Of a stretch of 26,590 nt of DNA, positions 12,772 through 21,693 are shown one piece after another. A program made the position numbers and the translations under genes. The stretch is taken from IMG/VR virus record IMGVR_UViG_3300030106_004536, positions 1 through 26,590 of that record; one strand, given 5' to 3'. This DNA is from a virus. Each line of letters opens with the position of its first letter. Positions within the stretch are counted from its first letter, which is position 1. The notes beneath the pieces are model-generated. The model saw only the letters and a program-made list of their open reading frames with translations, made no database searches and was not told the DNA's origin.

Positions 12772-14454
12772 TCACGCTAAATGCTTTTTGCCGATGATAA
12801 ATACCCAATGACCGCCGTGACCGACAATCGCCCCATTGTTAGGGTAAGAACTACCGGTCCCCATACCTGAAGCATCTTGGATATTCCAGCGTACCTCGAT
12901 AAACTGCTCCCGACCAAAGTTGGCGGCGGCACTACTGTTTGTACCTAGAGCCTGTGCTGATCTTGTAGATTCTTTGCTATCAGTCTGACCTACAAAATAC
13001 GGGTGCCCCTGATTGGCTCCCCCCGTAGTAACCGAAGGGTACCCCTTGCTTGAGGCCGCACCGGCCACGTAGGTGATTGGAATAGCCATTAGATCCCAAG
13101 TATGGCCAGTGTTCCCATCGCTGCCAATCTGATCGATCCTGACAGCCGCTATACTTGTGGCGCTGTTGTGCTGCCATCCACCAAGAGCTACCTGGCGATA
13201 CTCTCGACCATCAGACCTTAGACCGTTACCAATGCCGACTCCTACAGTATTCACAACATTAGCTGTCATTGGCCGGTACGCTGCGGATGGGATGAGTCCG
13301 GCGCCGCTTTTGCTGCTAGTCTGTGTATAGTTTACACAGGCAATGACGTGGTGAATCGTCATAGGGTAATGAAGCGGTATGATCCTCCTGTCACCAGTTT
13401 CACCCTGAAACGGCGACGACCCTGTATATGGTAAGCTATCTGCGTCTGTTGTACCGCCACGAACAGCGTATCGATTACCAAACATAGGAACCGCAATAAC
13501 CTCGTAGCAGGCTGTGTCGGCAATGCGCTCCGCATCAGCCCTCAGACTCTTAGAATTATAGCCAGCATTAAGTTTGTTACGGAAAACTGTATCGATTGTT
13601 TCCATAACCGTGCTGACGCCCGTGCTGGCGTTATCGGCTGTGATAACATCGGACAGGCCAGGAGCACTAATTGTAACAGGTGTTGTATTTAAGGCTCCAT
13701 TGTGAGGCGGCATGTTTTGAACAACCGACCCGCCAGAATTGACATCACGACTTAGAAGACGAGACCTAAACCGCAGGCTTACCAAGAGGCTACAGACCTG
13801 CAAAGGTGGCGCTGTCTGTTGCGGTAGATCCGTAAATCTAACCTCAAGCATATAGGTTCGATAGGGGTCGATAACCTTTTCTAAGTCGGGAGTGGACAGC
13901 GGGTTCAGGCGCAGTTTGTTACCGCCAAAAAACTCTACCCCAGAAGCCTCTAGGTTATACTCAAGACTAGTTAACTCTGTTGCCGACGCACCGGACCAGA
14001 TCTGCATTTCTTTAGAGAATAAAGAAAGGCGAAGGTTTAACTTGTCGGTTGCAGCAAAATCAAGTTCGCCTTCTTCAGATGACACACCGCCATGGCTATA
14101 GTACTGCGTTATTGCCGCACCCTCACTACGCTGATCGAAACTAACACAAACTTCCTCAAGGACGATTTGTGGCGTCGTGGCGTTCGGTGCTCCCGTTGCG
14201 CTCCAAAACTCCTGCAAGGGAGGCAGTGTAAATGGTACTGACACGCTACCGTGGCTTTTGGCACCTGTCTGATCATCACCGGGCAACCAAGGAACTGACA
14301 AGTTAACCCGAAAGGTCCCCTCGCCCCGCTCAAGATTGTCTTGTGCGACACCAGTATTAGTCAGTCGGGCTAGACCCGTAGAAATTTGGGTGTGTATATG
14401 ATCCCGCAATAACGCCACGCCACGAGAAAGCCGTTTAAAGTTAATCTTAGGCAT
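12772..14454 (-). CDS. Beta-rich structural protein, probable tail fibre or tail component (560 aa)
   Basis: The N-terminus has a basic amphipathic helix (NFKRLSRGVALLRDHIHTQI) and then turns into beta-strand/turn-rich sequence (TFRVNLSVPWLP, SHGSVSVPFTLPPLQEFW, ITQYYSHGGVSSEEGELDFA). Charge is low and Gly/Ser/Thr/Asn content is high, as in phage fibres and virion surface proteins. The start overlaps the end of the 276-aa gene by 8 bases, so the two are translationally coupled and may form one structure. It lies downstream of the tail hub and upstream of the ejection proteins. No specific receptor-binding fold is recognised. Confidence 0.55.
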   Translation of the reverse strand: MPKINFKRLSRGVALLRDHIHTQISTGLARLTNTGVAQDNLERGEGTFRVNLSVPWLPGDDQTGAKSHGSVSVPFTLPPLQEFWSATGAPNATTPQIVLEEVCVSFDQRSEGAAITQYYSHGGVSSEEGELDFAATDKLNLRLSLFSKEMQIWSGASATELTSLEYNLEASGVEFFGGNKLRLNPLSTPDLEKVIDPYRTYMLEVRFTDLPQQTAPPLQVCSLLVSLRFRSRLLSRDVNSGGSVVQNMPPHNGALNTTPVTISAPGLSDVITADNASTGVSTVMETIDTVFRNKLNAGYNSKSLRADAERIADTACYEVIAVPMFGNRYAVRGGTTDADSLPYTGSSPFQGETGDRRIIPLHYPMTIHHVIACVNYTQTSSKSGAGLIPSAAYRPMTANVVNTVGVGIGNGLRSDGREYRQVALGGWQHNSATSIAAVRIDQIGSDGNTGHTWDLMAIPITYVAGAASSKGYPSVTTGGANQGHPYFVGQTDSKESTRSAQALGTNSSAAANFGREQFIEVRWNIQDASGMGTGSSYPNNGAIVGHGGHWVFIIGKKHLA

Positions 14455-15277
14455 CGGCTAGTGGCTCCAACAAACTTAGCGTCAAGTTAGGGCATGAAAT
14501 TTTCCAAGGAGCGTCGGTCCACTTCGTCTGCTTCGATCCCGATGAGTATCTGGGGATAGTAACTGAAATACGCACCCGAGAGTCTTTATGAATTGGTATG
14601 CCAAGATTAGACAAGTTGACTGCAATGCCCTTGTTGTTTCCTCCAGGGAACGCAGGCTGCATATCAGTAGTAGCGGCTCCAACAGTAGTGTTGAACTGCC
14701 AATATGTATCAGAGAAATTATACTTATGAATTTCCATATCCGCCTGAGTTCTATCTTCGGGCGACCATGGGTTATCTACTGAAATTTGTATGTCTATATC
14801 TTGAGTTGTGTCAGTATTTCCAAAGTCATATTCTTTTGACCCGATGGTATCCTGCATTAAGAACAGGTCGAGGGCATATATAATTGACGGTCTAGTTAGT
14901 TGTATGGACTGAGTGAAGGCATACTGGGTAGCGCTTGCAATGGCCGAATAGGCAGAAGCATCAATACCATCAACCTTTGTGCCTTTTAATCTATATGCGT
15001 TTTGCGAAAGCGTAGTTGTGTGAGATCCAAACTCATCACTTAGCGTGTTGTATATACGCAGCCAGGGATGTGCGCCCTCCGATGCAGCAGACCCTGTAAA
15101 AATAGTTATTGGTGCCCACCCTGCTACTATTTGAGTTTGCATCCATCTGTTTTCAACGTCACCATCAGGAACAGTATCAAGGCGCTCTTCAAGTGCCTGC
15201 ATTGCCGCTTCCAGGCGGTTGCCGTCCATGGTTGTACCATCGGCAAACTGTTCGTCTGTAAACACCCTGATAGACAT
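14447..15277 (-). CDS. Beta-rich tail-associated structural protein (276 aa)
   Basis: After a short amphipathic helix (DGNRLEAAMQALEERLDTV) that could trimerise, the protein is strand-rich (APITIFTGSAASEGAHPWLR, RPSIIYALDLFLMQDTIG, VRISVTIPRYSSGS). This matches an N-terminal attachment helix plus beta domain, as in tail fibre or collar proteins. Its start overlaps the stop of the beta-helix gene (TAATG) and its end overlaps the 560-aa gene. I do not recognise a family; virion structure is inferred from context and composition. Confidence 0.55.
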   Translation of the reverse strand: MSIRVFTDEQFADGTTMDGNRLEAAMQALEERLDTVPDGDVENRWMQTQIVAGWAPITIFTGSAASEGAHPWLRIYNTLSDEFGSHTTTLSQNAYRLKGTKVDGIDASAYSAIASATQYAFTQSIQLTRPSIIYALDLFLMQDTIGSKEYDFGNTDTTQDIDIQISVDNPWSPEDRTQADMEIHKYNFSDTYWQFNTTVGAATTDMQPAFPGGNNKGIAVNLSNLGIPIHKDSRVRISVTIPRYSSGSKQTKWTDAPWKISCPNLTLSLLEPLADA

Positions 15278-15891
15278 TAAATTATTCCGGTTGAGATGCT
15301 ATTAACAATAGCCCATGTAGTGTGGTTTACAGAGCCAATAATGTTGCAATCTAGCGCAGCATTACCCGCATTGTTAATGATAATACTGCCTGATCCATTC
15401 ATTACGCCATAGGTAGATGGATTATTAGAGGAAGCAAAGGTGCATCCAAGAAAGATTGCCTTACCAGCAAGGTCTATCGTTGCGTATGTTTTTGATACCG
15501 GGGTGCTATAGTTTCTTTGAAACCGACAGTTAATAAATAGCGCCTTAGCCCCAGACTGCACGGTTACTAAACTTGCCTGCTCAATATCCAAGGTGTCAAA
15601 CACACACCCAACAAACGTGGCGTGCTTGCCAACTACCACTCGCCTGTCAAACGTGGCACCGATAGCGCCATCGACTTGGGTGCCCTCCTTCTCAACCCTA
15701 AACCCACCATGGCTGCCGGAAAGAGCGTATACTAAGTTGTTTGTGTTTCGATCCTCAATAACGGGGCTACCACCTCTGCTTATTGACTCGCCAAGCTGAC
15801 TGATTACATCAGCCACCGAACTAGTCAGGGTGTCGTTAGCCGTCTCAGACAGTGTGCGCTCTTCCGCTAAAATTTTGCGGAACTCGCTCAT
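15277..15891 (-). CDS. Short beta-helix-type protein, possible tailspike-like component (204 aa)
   Basis: Residues 1-40 are helical and polar (FRKILAEERTLSETANDT) and may be the virion-binding part. From about residue 85 the sequence has stacked rungs with a repeated motif: ATFVGCVF (91-98), ALFINCRF (117-124) and AIFLGCTF (145-152), about 27 residues apart, with a weaker rung near 179. Such G/N-C-x-F ladders are typical of right-handed parallel beta-helices found in phage tailspikes and pectate-lyase-like domains. No catalytic acidic cluster is obvious, and the helix is short compared with depolymerase spikes, so a structural or binding role is more likely than an enzyme. It overlaps both neighbours by a few bases. 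Confidence 0.55.
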   Translation of the reverse strand: MSEFRKILAEERTLSETANDTLTSSVADVISQLGESISRGGSPVIEDRNTNNLVYALSGSHGGFRVEKEGTQVDGAIGATFDRRVVVGKHATFVGCVFDTLDIEQASLVTVQSGAKALFINCRFQRNYSTPVSKTYATIDLAGKAIFLGCTFASSNNPSTYGVMNGSGSIIINNAGNAALDCNIIGSVNHTTWAIVNSISTGII

Positions 15892-18554
15892 CGCCCTGTC
15901 CTCCTGCGACCACCAGCCGTTTTGACGGCTGCTCTCATGCTATCTATAAGCAGCTTCTCAGCCCTATTCATAACAAACCCAAACGCCATGTGGCTGAGGT
16001 ATTTGCCTTTGACGGACAGAGACGTAGCGATAATATCTAACTCTTCGTTATCAATAAGATAGCTGCCATACTTCAAGTTGTTGTTGAAGGTTCTGTCTTT
16101 CAAAACAGACGCCGCATCTCTCGCACGGGTTCTTATAGATGACTTGTTTGTTTGGAATGTAATGTTCCCATTGGTTTGATCTAAAACTTGAGTTGACCAG
16201 TCCTTCCAGTCTGACCCCATAACAACATTGTATAAACCCCAGAGCCAGTTTGATACTAAGGGGTTTGTTGCTTTCCCGTGACTCAAAAGACGAGCGTAGA
16301 TACCTCTCGATCTAACCTGCCGCTGCTCGTCTATTCCAACCTGAACTGACTTATACGCCCAGTCTACAGGTTGGGCTACATCATCATCCTTGTGCCGATC
16401 TGGAGTTCTGAGGGTGCGATGAGCAACAACATCAACCTGAATGTTTCCTGTTCCGCCAACATCATAATCAGCAACAAGACCAGTCGAAGAAAATCCAAAA
16501 CCCAGTGCGGATGAAGTTAAAGACTGAGGAACAAACGTTATATAAAACAACGGGTTAGGATACTGAGCCATAAGATTTAGCTCACTCAGGGACGAAGACG
16601 CATGATCCCATCGTATCCTAATCTGATCACCAGATGCCGACGGCGTTGGCCCAGAGGAATCGTATACTTGCGCTTCTGATGTACCAGCAGAAGGAGCCCC
16701 CAAGCTATATCCATCCATGCTCAATATTCGCTCTGGTGGGAACTCAAGGTCGATAACAGCAGTGGCCCCGACCGTTAAAGGTTTCCACAAGGTATTGTTG
16801 AACTTAATTACCAAATCAAAGTGAGTGGGTTTAGGATTGGCCGGCTGTGTTACCATCTCTACCAAAACACGGTAGTTGCCATTTGCTAGAACCTCTGGCT
16901 TACGAAAGTAAAACCTAGAGTCTGCCTGGCCGGAGTTATTCGACACGATGACATTATCGTCAGCGAAGACCCGGCTGTCCTCATCCTCGACGCTGCGATC
17001 CAGTCCGCCCCCACGGCCCAACCTAAGTAACTGGTAACTTTTATTAATTAGAGTTTGAGAGGCTACTGCATCAGTCACTGATTGAGTTTCTAAACCACTA
17101 ACCAACATAATTGTGTTGTCGCCAACAACAACAAATGGATTAGTTATGTTCCTAGTAACGCCAACCTTCGACGCACCACCGGACACCGACACAAGTGATT
17201 CAGTTGGCCACATTGACCACTCACCCACTCGGTAGTACCAAACGCAATTTAACTCATCGACCGAGAACAGCAGAGAGTCGGTCTGTTTATCATATCCAAT
17301 ACTAATAGTTTCAGTACCATCAATACCGTAGGATGTTCTGGGTTGCTCATTGCCGATCGTTGTAGCTCCGCTCTCTTGGAAGTATGATGATACTGGAGAG
17401 GTGATCTGACCACCAAAGAAGTCGTCAATAGGCGCTGAAATGTTTGCTATCTGCAACCCGTTCGAGGTCGAGTAAACACCGTTGGCGTCTACCCAGTACA
17501 CAACGTCACCCTCTGCGCTCACCGCAGAACCACTTAGGCACCCAATAGACCTGCTGACAGGCGACAGGCGACCACCTGAAACAATACTTCCGCCACGGTT
17601 GGGTTGATAAAGAAAAGTTTCAGATGATGTAAAAATTATTAAATTGTCATTTATAGGCGCTATAGCCGTAATAATATCCTTGCTCGGCACCTCAATGAAA
17701 TTTGGCGCAGCAAACTGATTTGATTTACCAGAGTCTGAAAAGTAGACTGTGCGATCATCGGCAACAACAAAGTGCCCCATCATGTGGGAAGCAACACGAG
17801 GGCGAGGGAATGTCGTTTGGTTCAAATAAACAAATGCTGCATCGAGCACCCCGTCAACCGGGACAACAGGGTGAACAAGGCTCGACTCAGAATAACCTGT
17901 AACCCACTGATGTCGATCAAGCGCCGGGACTTGCTTGGAGCGCAAGTTTCTAAAGTCAGCAGGGTGATACGAAAGCAATCCGCTTCTTTGGTTTCCAAAA
18001 TAAAGCACGCCGTTGAAGAACTCAAAGAAGAACGGCTCGGATGTAGCTGCTACATAAGCCTGTCTATCCTGGCTCTCATTAGACTCATAGCAACCATACC
18101 ACTCGTCCATGTTTAAAGTTTCGCCATCGTTCTCCGAAGTGTGACGATGCAGAACCTCTTCCCATGACTTATTCGTTTCCAAATCATAGATGCGAACACT
18201 GTAATAGTTTCCAAATCGCTCAGGGTTTCCACTTGGATAAGTTACATTACTAGGAAACTGGTCGTGAGAAGACGCTGTAGATGCTCGCATCAGGAACACC
18301 GAAATAACCTGCTGATGGCCAAAATCCGTTACAATAGCCTTGCTGCCGAGGTGCTCACGATAGAGAAAATCAGATGACGTAACATGAGAAAGCAGCGTAG
18401 TGTCAAGCTGGTCTACCTGGCCAAACCCAGGTCTTGTTTGCCACGCACTAGTACCTGAAGGATTCCAGAGGTTCTGAACCCATTCTGGTTTAGATGTTTC
18501 TGTAAGGGACATCCCACCCTTAGCAAGTTCAACCTCTACGGTAGTGGCAGCCAT
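15888..18554 (-). CDS. Large beta-rich tail hub / stabilisation protein (888 aa)
   Basis: The opening region (KGGMSLTETSKPEWVQNLWN, then WQTRPGFGQ) resembles the start of phage DNA-stabilisation or tail-hub proteins, which begin with a short loop and an RPGFG-like motif. The body is a long series of beta segments with repeated hydrophobic strands (VVADDRTVYFSDSG, ITAIAPINDNLIIFTSSETF, GDVVYWVDANGVYSTSNG) that look like propeller blades. A basic helix closes the protein (KTAGGRRRTGR). It sits between the head-tail adaptor gene and the tail-fibre-like genes, the place of P22 gp10-type or T7 gp12-like nozzle proteins. The assignment to a hub/nozzle is from position and fold-like pattern, not from a confirmed family. 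Confidence 0.6.
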   Translation of the reverse strand: MAATTVEVELAKGGMSLTETSKPEWVQNLWNPSGTSAWQTRPGFGQVDQLDTTLLSHVTSSDFLYREHLGSKAIVTDFGHQQVISVFLMRASTASSHDQFPSNVTYPSGNPERFGNYYSVRIYDLETNKSWEEVLHRHTSENDGETLNMDEWYGCYESNESQDRQAYVAATSEPFFFEFFNGVLYFGNQRSGLLSYHPADFRNLRSKQVPALDRHQWVTGYSESSLVHPVVPVDGVLDAAFVYLNQTTFPRPRVASHMMGHFVVADDRTVYFSDSGKSNQFAAPNFIEVPSKDIITAIAPINDNLIIFTSSETFLYQPNRGGSIVSGGRLSPVSRSIGCLSGSAVSAEGDVVYWVDANGVYSTSNGLQIANISAPIDDFFGGQITSPVSSYFQESGATTIGNEQPRTSYGIDGTETISIGYDKQTDSLLFSVDELNCVWYYRVGEWSMWPTESLVSVSGGASKVGVTRNITNPFVVVGDNTIMLVSGLETQSVTDAVASQTLINKSYQLLRLGRGGGLDRSVEDEDSRVFADDNVIVSNNSGQADSRFYFRKPEVLANGNYRVLVEMVTQPANPKPTHFDLVIKFNNTLWKPLTVGATAVIDLEFPPERILSMDGYSLGAPSAGTSEAQVYDSSGPTPSASGDQIRIRWDHASSSLSELNLMAQYPNPLFYITFVPQSLTSSALGFGFSSTGLVADYDVGGTGNIQVDVVAHRTLRTPDRHKDDDVAQPVDWAYKSVQVGIDEQRQVRSRGIYARLLSHGKATNPLVSNWLWGLYNVVMGSDWKDWSTQVLDQTNGNITFQTNKSSIRTRARDAASVLKDRTFNNNLKYGSYLIDNEELDIIATSLSVKGKYLSHMAFGFVMNRAEKLLIDSMRAAVKTAGGRRRTGR

Positions 18555-19237
18555 CAGAACACCTCAATAAGTCGCTGAGTGCTTTGCGCTACACCACCCC
18601 TCCAGAAGCGTGTGAGCCAAGTCTTTAACTCTCTAATCTTTTCCTGCCGCCTGCGTTCCAGAGCAGTATTCTCAGCGTTGTCTCGTACCTCGTAATACTT
18701 AGCAGCCATTAAAGCGATCAGCGGATGAAATTGGTCAAGATTGTCTATAAAGCCACTAGCAGCATCAAAGTCTACCGTGTGATAAGGAACAAACTCAATA
18801 CGCATAGTTTCAGTGTAATCGTAACCGAAACAAATATTGGTCCCCTGCCGAGCGTAATCATCGCCACATAAAAGCTCGACGTTGTTTCGTGGGTTTAAAT
18901 ATTGCGTCACTTGATTGCTTGTTGTGCTATCAATCCTAGCAATACGAACCAGTCTTTGAATTTTAAACTCAGATGTAGCGCCGCCATTGGAAGCACTACT
19001 GAGAAACTTGATGTTTGGAGGCGCTGTATCAGGAACTGTTAAATCATATTTATTAGTATTGTTCAGCGTGATGAACGCTTGTTTCGTGAAGACATCAGGC
19101 TGAATACTAACCACAAGGTCTCGAAACTCACGATAAGCCTCCGACAGCATCGTTACCGCCTGGGCTTTTGTTAGAAATGTTTCATCGTCCTCGTCAATTA
19201 AAGAACGAAAGAAGTTGTATACTTCGCCTGTATTCAT
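18554..19237 (-). CDS. Head-tail adaptor / connector protein candidate (227 aa)
   Basis: The N-terminal half has two helices (TGEVYNFFRSLIDEDDETFL, AQAVTMLSEAYREFRDLVV), followed by a beta stretch (KQAFITLNNTNKYDL, FKIQRLVRIARID, TMRIEFVPYH) and C-terminal helices rich in Arg (ENTALERRRQEKIRELKTWL). This pattern is seen in podovirus adaptor proteins (T7 gp11- or P22 gp4-type) that bind under the portal. It lies directly after portal and before the tail hub, with overlaps on both sides (portal stop and 888-aa start). Function is by synteny and fold impression. Confidence 0.6.
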   Translation of the reverse strand: MNTGEVYNFFRSLIDEDDETFLTKAQAVTMLSEAYREFRDLVVSIQPDVFTKQAFITLNNTNKYDLTVPDTAPPNIKFLSSASNGGATSEFKIQRLVRIARIDSTTSNQVTQYLNPRNNVELLCGDDYARQGTNICFGYDYTETMRIEFVPYHTVDFDAASGFIDNLDQFHPLIALMAAKYYEVRDNAENTALERRRQEKIRELKTWLTRFWRGGVAQSTQRLIEVF

Positions 19238-21153
19238 CCGCCACCGCCCATGTTGGTCATGGCAATGCCACGTTCAGGGTTTGCTTCCCCGTCCATTTGC
19301 TGGCGGAACGCCTTTCTAGCGCTGAACTCACCATGAGCCTCGGCTGCTTGAACTGACGCTGCGGGTGCTCCATACGAAGCCATCAGCTTTGTAGCGTCCT
19401 CACGCTGTCGCTCCTGACGAGGGAAGACAGTTCTTTCGAGCATCTGACTGCGTGCTTCTTCGTCCGCCTGACCAAACGTCTGTAAAGAAACAAAGACATC
19501 ACGGATGTACTGCTGAATCTCTGGGTCTAGCGTGTAGTACGTTTGACTCTGGATGAAGTCGCCAAAGACCTGCTTGAACGCTTCGAGGTCGTCAGTAGCA
19601 AAGATCTCAATAGTGTTGCCCTGGGTGGCAGCAATCAAGAGTTCCTGTGCGTGACTCATCGCTCGCATGCGCTTGGTCACATAGCTGCTACCAGTGCGGA
19701 AGTTGATCTCACGCTGTGCATCCTGCGGCGAAATCAAACCAGCCTGCATAAGGTCTAAGACCCGCTTCTCACGGTCTTGGATCTCATCACGGAACAGGGA
19801 GCCAACTTCGACACGGATCTCTGGATCTTCAGCGATGTCAGTATCTTTGAGTTGCTGGTACACCATGATCCCGGTGTCATCCATCATACGGATGAGACGT
19901 GACTCTTTATAGTGAGCCTTCATCAGAGCCAGAACAACCTTACACAGATCAATGAACGCATCCTCGATGCCATCCTGTGTAACCTGCAACTGGGTCATAT
20001 CCATCGCTGACAAGTTCTGGATAGCTTGCCCGGAGTGAATACCGATGGCCCGCTTGCCCAAGGTCGTCGAGTGGATGCCCATAATGTCGCCGACCTCAGA
20101 TTCAAGCTGGGCAATGTTTTGGGGGACGTAAGCGGGAAGTCCGGGCATCTGGACCGGGCTAGGAGCCCGCCCGCCGCTATCGTCATAAAAGATCTCATTA
20201 CCAGGCTTGCCAGTAATCATACCAGCCTGCACCCCGGAAGAGTTTGGAATCATCCACGGTGGGTTGGCGGTGAGAAGCGTGTTCTCAATCACCTGCTGAC
20301 GAGATCTATTATAATGGATTTGGACATCGATGACCGGCTCAATGGCACCCATGCCCCAGAGGATACCCTCTGTTACTGTATGGCGAATGAACTGAATCGG
20401 GAATGTCTTACCAGGCCACTTCGTCTCGAACAGCATATGTGGACCCATAATCACACAATGACGGCCATCCTTGTAGTACACCTGATGAATATCTACCGTG
20501 TTCTTAATCGGCTTCTGCTGTTGGATCTGAGAACCGAAGTAACTGCGTAATCCGTGGGGTGGGCCTGCCTCGGACTGCTCTTTGATCTGCTCTTTGTGGT
20601 CCGGGTACGCTTCTTCCAGATCCTTCTTCTTTACTATCTGGCGGATAGCAACAAATGAAGATTCTTCAATTTCTGTGGCACCGGGCTCGAAGTACAGGTC
20701 GTAAGGTGCGATTACCTCTGTAACCACCTTGTCCTTCTGCTTGCTGTATCGGGTAAGAACACCCACGTTGCCGGTCATCAGAATCCAGCGGACCATCTTG
20801 CCCACTAGGCTCTTCATCTTACTATCGTACCAATAGTAGGACAGAGCAGCCTCGCTCGACTCAGCCTTGAGAATATCCTCTACGCTGTCCGATGCTGGCG
20901 CTACCGCTACGGAAGGATAAGCCGCAATCAACTTAGCCTGTAGGTTTCTAAACGGGTTGACGATCTTATTAGCCGTAAAGGTGTTGCGAGCACGACGAGC
21001 CACAAACCTCCGACGGGCATCATCATACCTAAGATGCTGTTGGTTGTTGAGAAACAGAGCGCACATGTCCCAGATGCGCTTGTACCGATCCTTATCGGTA
21101 TCGCACTCCTGAATCATGGCTAGGACGGCTTTCGCCTTCTTGTCCTCTTTCAC
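19234..21153 (-). CDS. Portal protein, P22-like
   Basis: A 639-residue protein starting with GTG at 21153, with GAGAG six bases upstream. Signs of a P22-type portal: the N-terminal helical region with LFLNNQQHLRYDDARRRFVA and TANKIVNPFRNLQAKLIAAY; the clip/stem region TEGILWGMGAIEPVIDVQIH and RSRQQVIENTLL; and a C-terminal part rich in Gln/Glu helices (LDLMQAGLISPQDAQREINF). The dodecameric portal forms the DNA entry channel and the docking site for terminase. It is placed downstream of the capsid gene rather than next to terminase, unlike the usual TerL-portal-scaffold-MCP order. The stop overlaps the adaptor start by 4 bases. Confidence 0.85.
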   Translation of the reverse strand: MKEDKKAKAVLAMIQECDTDKDRYKRIWDMCALFLNNQQHLRYDDARRRFVARRARNTFTANKIVNPFRNLQAKLIAAYPSVAVAPASDSVEDILKAESSEAALSYYWYDSKMKSLVGKMVRWILMTGNVGVLTRYSKQKDKVVTEVIAPYDLYFEPGATEIEESSFVAIRQIVKKKDLEEAYPDHKEQIKEQSEAGPPHGLRSYFGSQIQQQKPIKNTVDIHQVYYKDGRHCVIMGPHMLFETKWPGKTFPIQFIRHTVTEGILWGMGAIEPVIDVQIHYNRSRQQVIENTLLTANPPWMIPNSSGVQAGMITGKPGNEIFYDDSGGRAPSPVQMPGLPAYVPQNIAQLESEVGDIMGIHSTTLGKRAIGIHSGQAIQNLSAMDMTQLQVTQDGIEDAFIDLCKVVLALMKAHYKESRLIRMMDDTGIMVYQQLKDTDIAEDPEIRVEVGSLFRDEIQDREKRVLDLMQAGLISPQDAQREINFRTGSSYVTKRMRAMSHAQELLIAATQGNTIEIFATDDLEAFKQVFGDFIQSQTYYTLDPEIQQYIRDVFVSLQTFGQADEEARSQMLERTVFPRQERQREDATKLMASYGAPAASVQAAEAHGEFSARKAFRQQMDGEANPERGIAMTNMGGGG

Positions 21154-21154
21154 G

Positions 21155-21502
21155 CTAATCTCTCAACGCTTCGGCCAATAGAGCCAGATTTGTTTTGCCG
21201 TCTTCGTTTCGCTTGATTGCGGTTCCGATGGTCTCCATCGTCCCCTCAGCAAGGTTAGCGCCCATTTGATTACCACCACCCGCTGCGCTCCCAATTGCAC
21301 CGCCAACCGTGCGACCGAGGGCGGACCCCAAGGCAGCCCCCGGCGGACCTCCAACTACATTGCCGATGAGCCCACCCGCAAGAGCGCCGACACCCTGGCC
21401 TGTTTGCGCTGACTGCTGCTCTCTTTGAGCCGCCATTTGCTGACCCCGACGAGCCATTGCAATCCGTTTAGCTTGCGCCGTTGGGTCCATACCGAAAGCC
21501 AT
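21155..21502 (-). CDS. Glycine-zipper / membrane-active virion protein candidate (115 aa)
   Basis: After a basic N-terminus with many Gln and Arg (AQAKRIAMARRGQQMAAQRE), residues about 36-76 form a Gly/Ala-rich stretch with small residues every 3-4 positions (GVGALAGGLIGNVVGGPPGA, ALGSALGRTVGGAIGSAAGG). This glycine-zipper pattern packs helices in or against membranes and occurs in small phage internal virion proteins. The remaining part is amphipathic (MGANLAEGTMETIGTAIKRN). It lies between the capsid/membrane-protein genes and portal. Its exact role is unknown; a membrane-inserting ejection peptide is a reasonable reading. Confidence 0.55.
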   Translation of the reverse strand: MAFGMDPTAQAKRIAMARRGQQMAAQREQQSAQTGQGVGALAGGLIGNVVGGPPGAALGSALGRTVGGAIGSAAGGGNQMGANLAEGTMETIGTAIKRNEDGKTNLALLAEALRD

Positions 21503-21693
21503 TAGATGTCCCCCCGCAGATAGTTGATGCCGTAGTAGGCATCGTCAATGTCGTCGTTGTCCCCAGCCCCCCCGCTGAACACGGGGAGGTCAAGGGACCT
21601 TTGACGAAGCCGCCGAAGACCCCACCAGATCGCAGCCAAGAACCATAACTGGCCAAGGCTGACGATCAGGAGGGATACTTCGAGCCACAACAC
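21502..21693 (-). CDS. Small membrane protein with acidic tail (63 aa)
   Basis: The GTG start at 21693 overlaps the TAG stop of the capsid gene (TAGTG) and the stop overlaps the next ATG (TAATG), so it is embedded in the operon. A strongly hydrophobic segment (LWLEVSLLIVSLGQLWFLAA, residues about 2-25) is followed by a basic cluster (RRLRQRS) and an acidic C-terminus (GDNDDIDDAYYG). It is probably one TM helix with its tail in the cytoplasm. A small membrane protein directly after the capsid gene is unusual. Alternative reading frames in this region are shorter or lack the overlaps. Confidence 0.5.
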   Translation of the reverse strand: MLWLEVSLLIVSLGQLWFLAAIWWGLRRLRQRSLDLPVFSGGAGDNDDIDDAYYGINYLRGDI

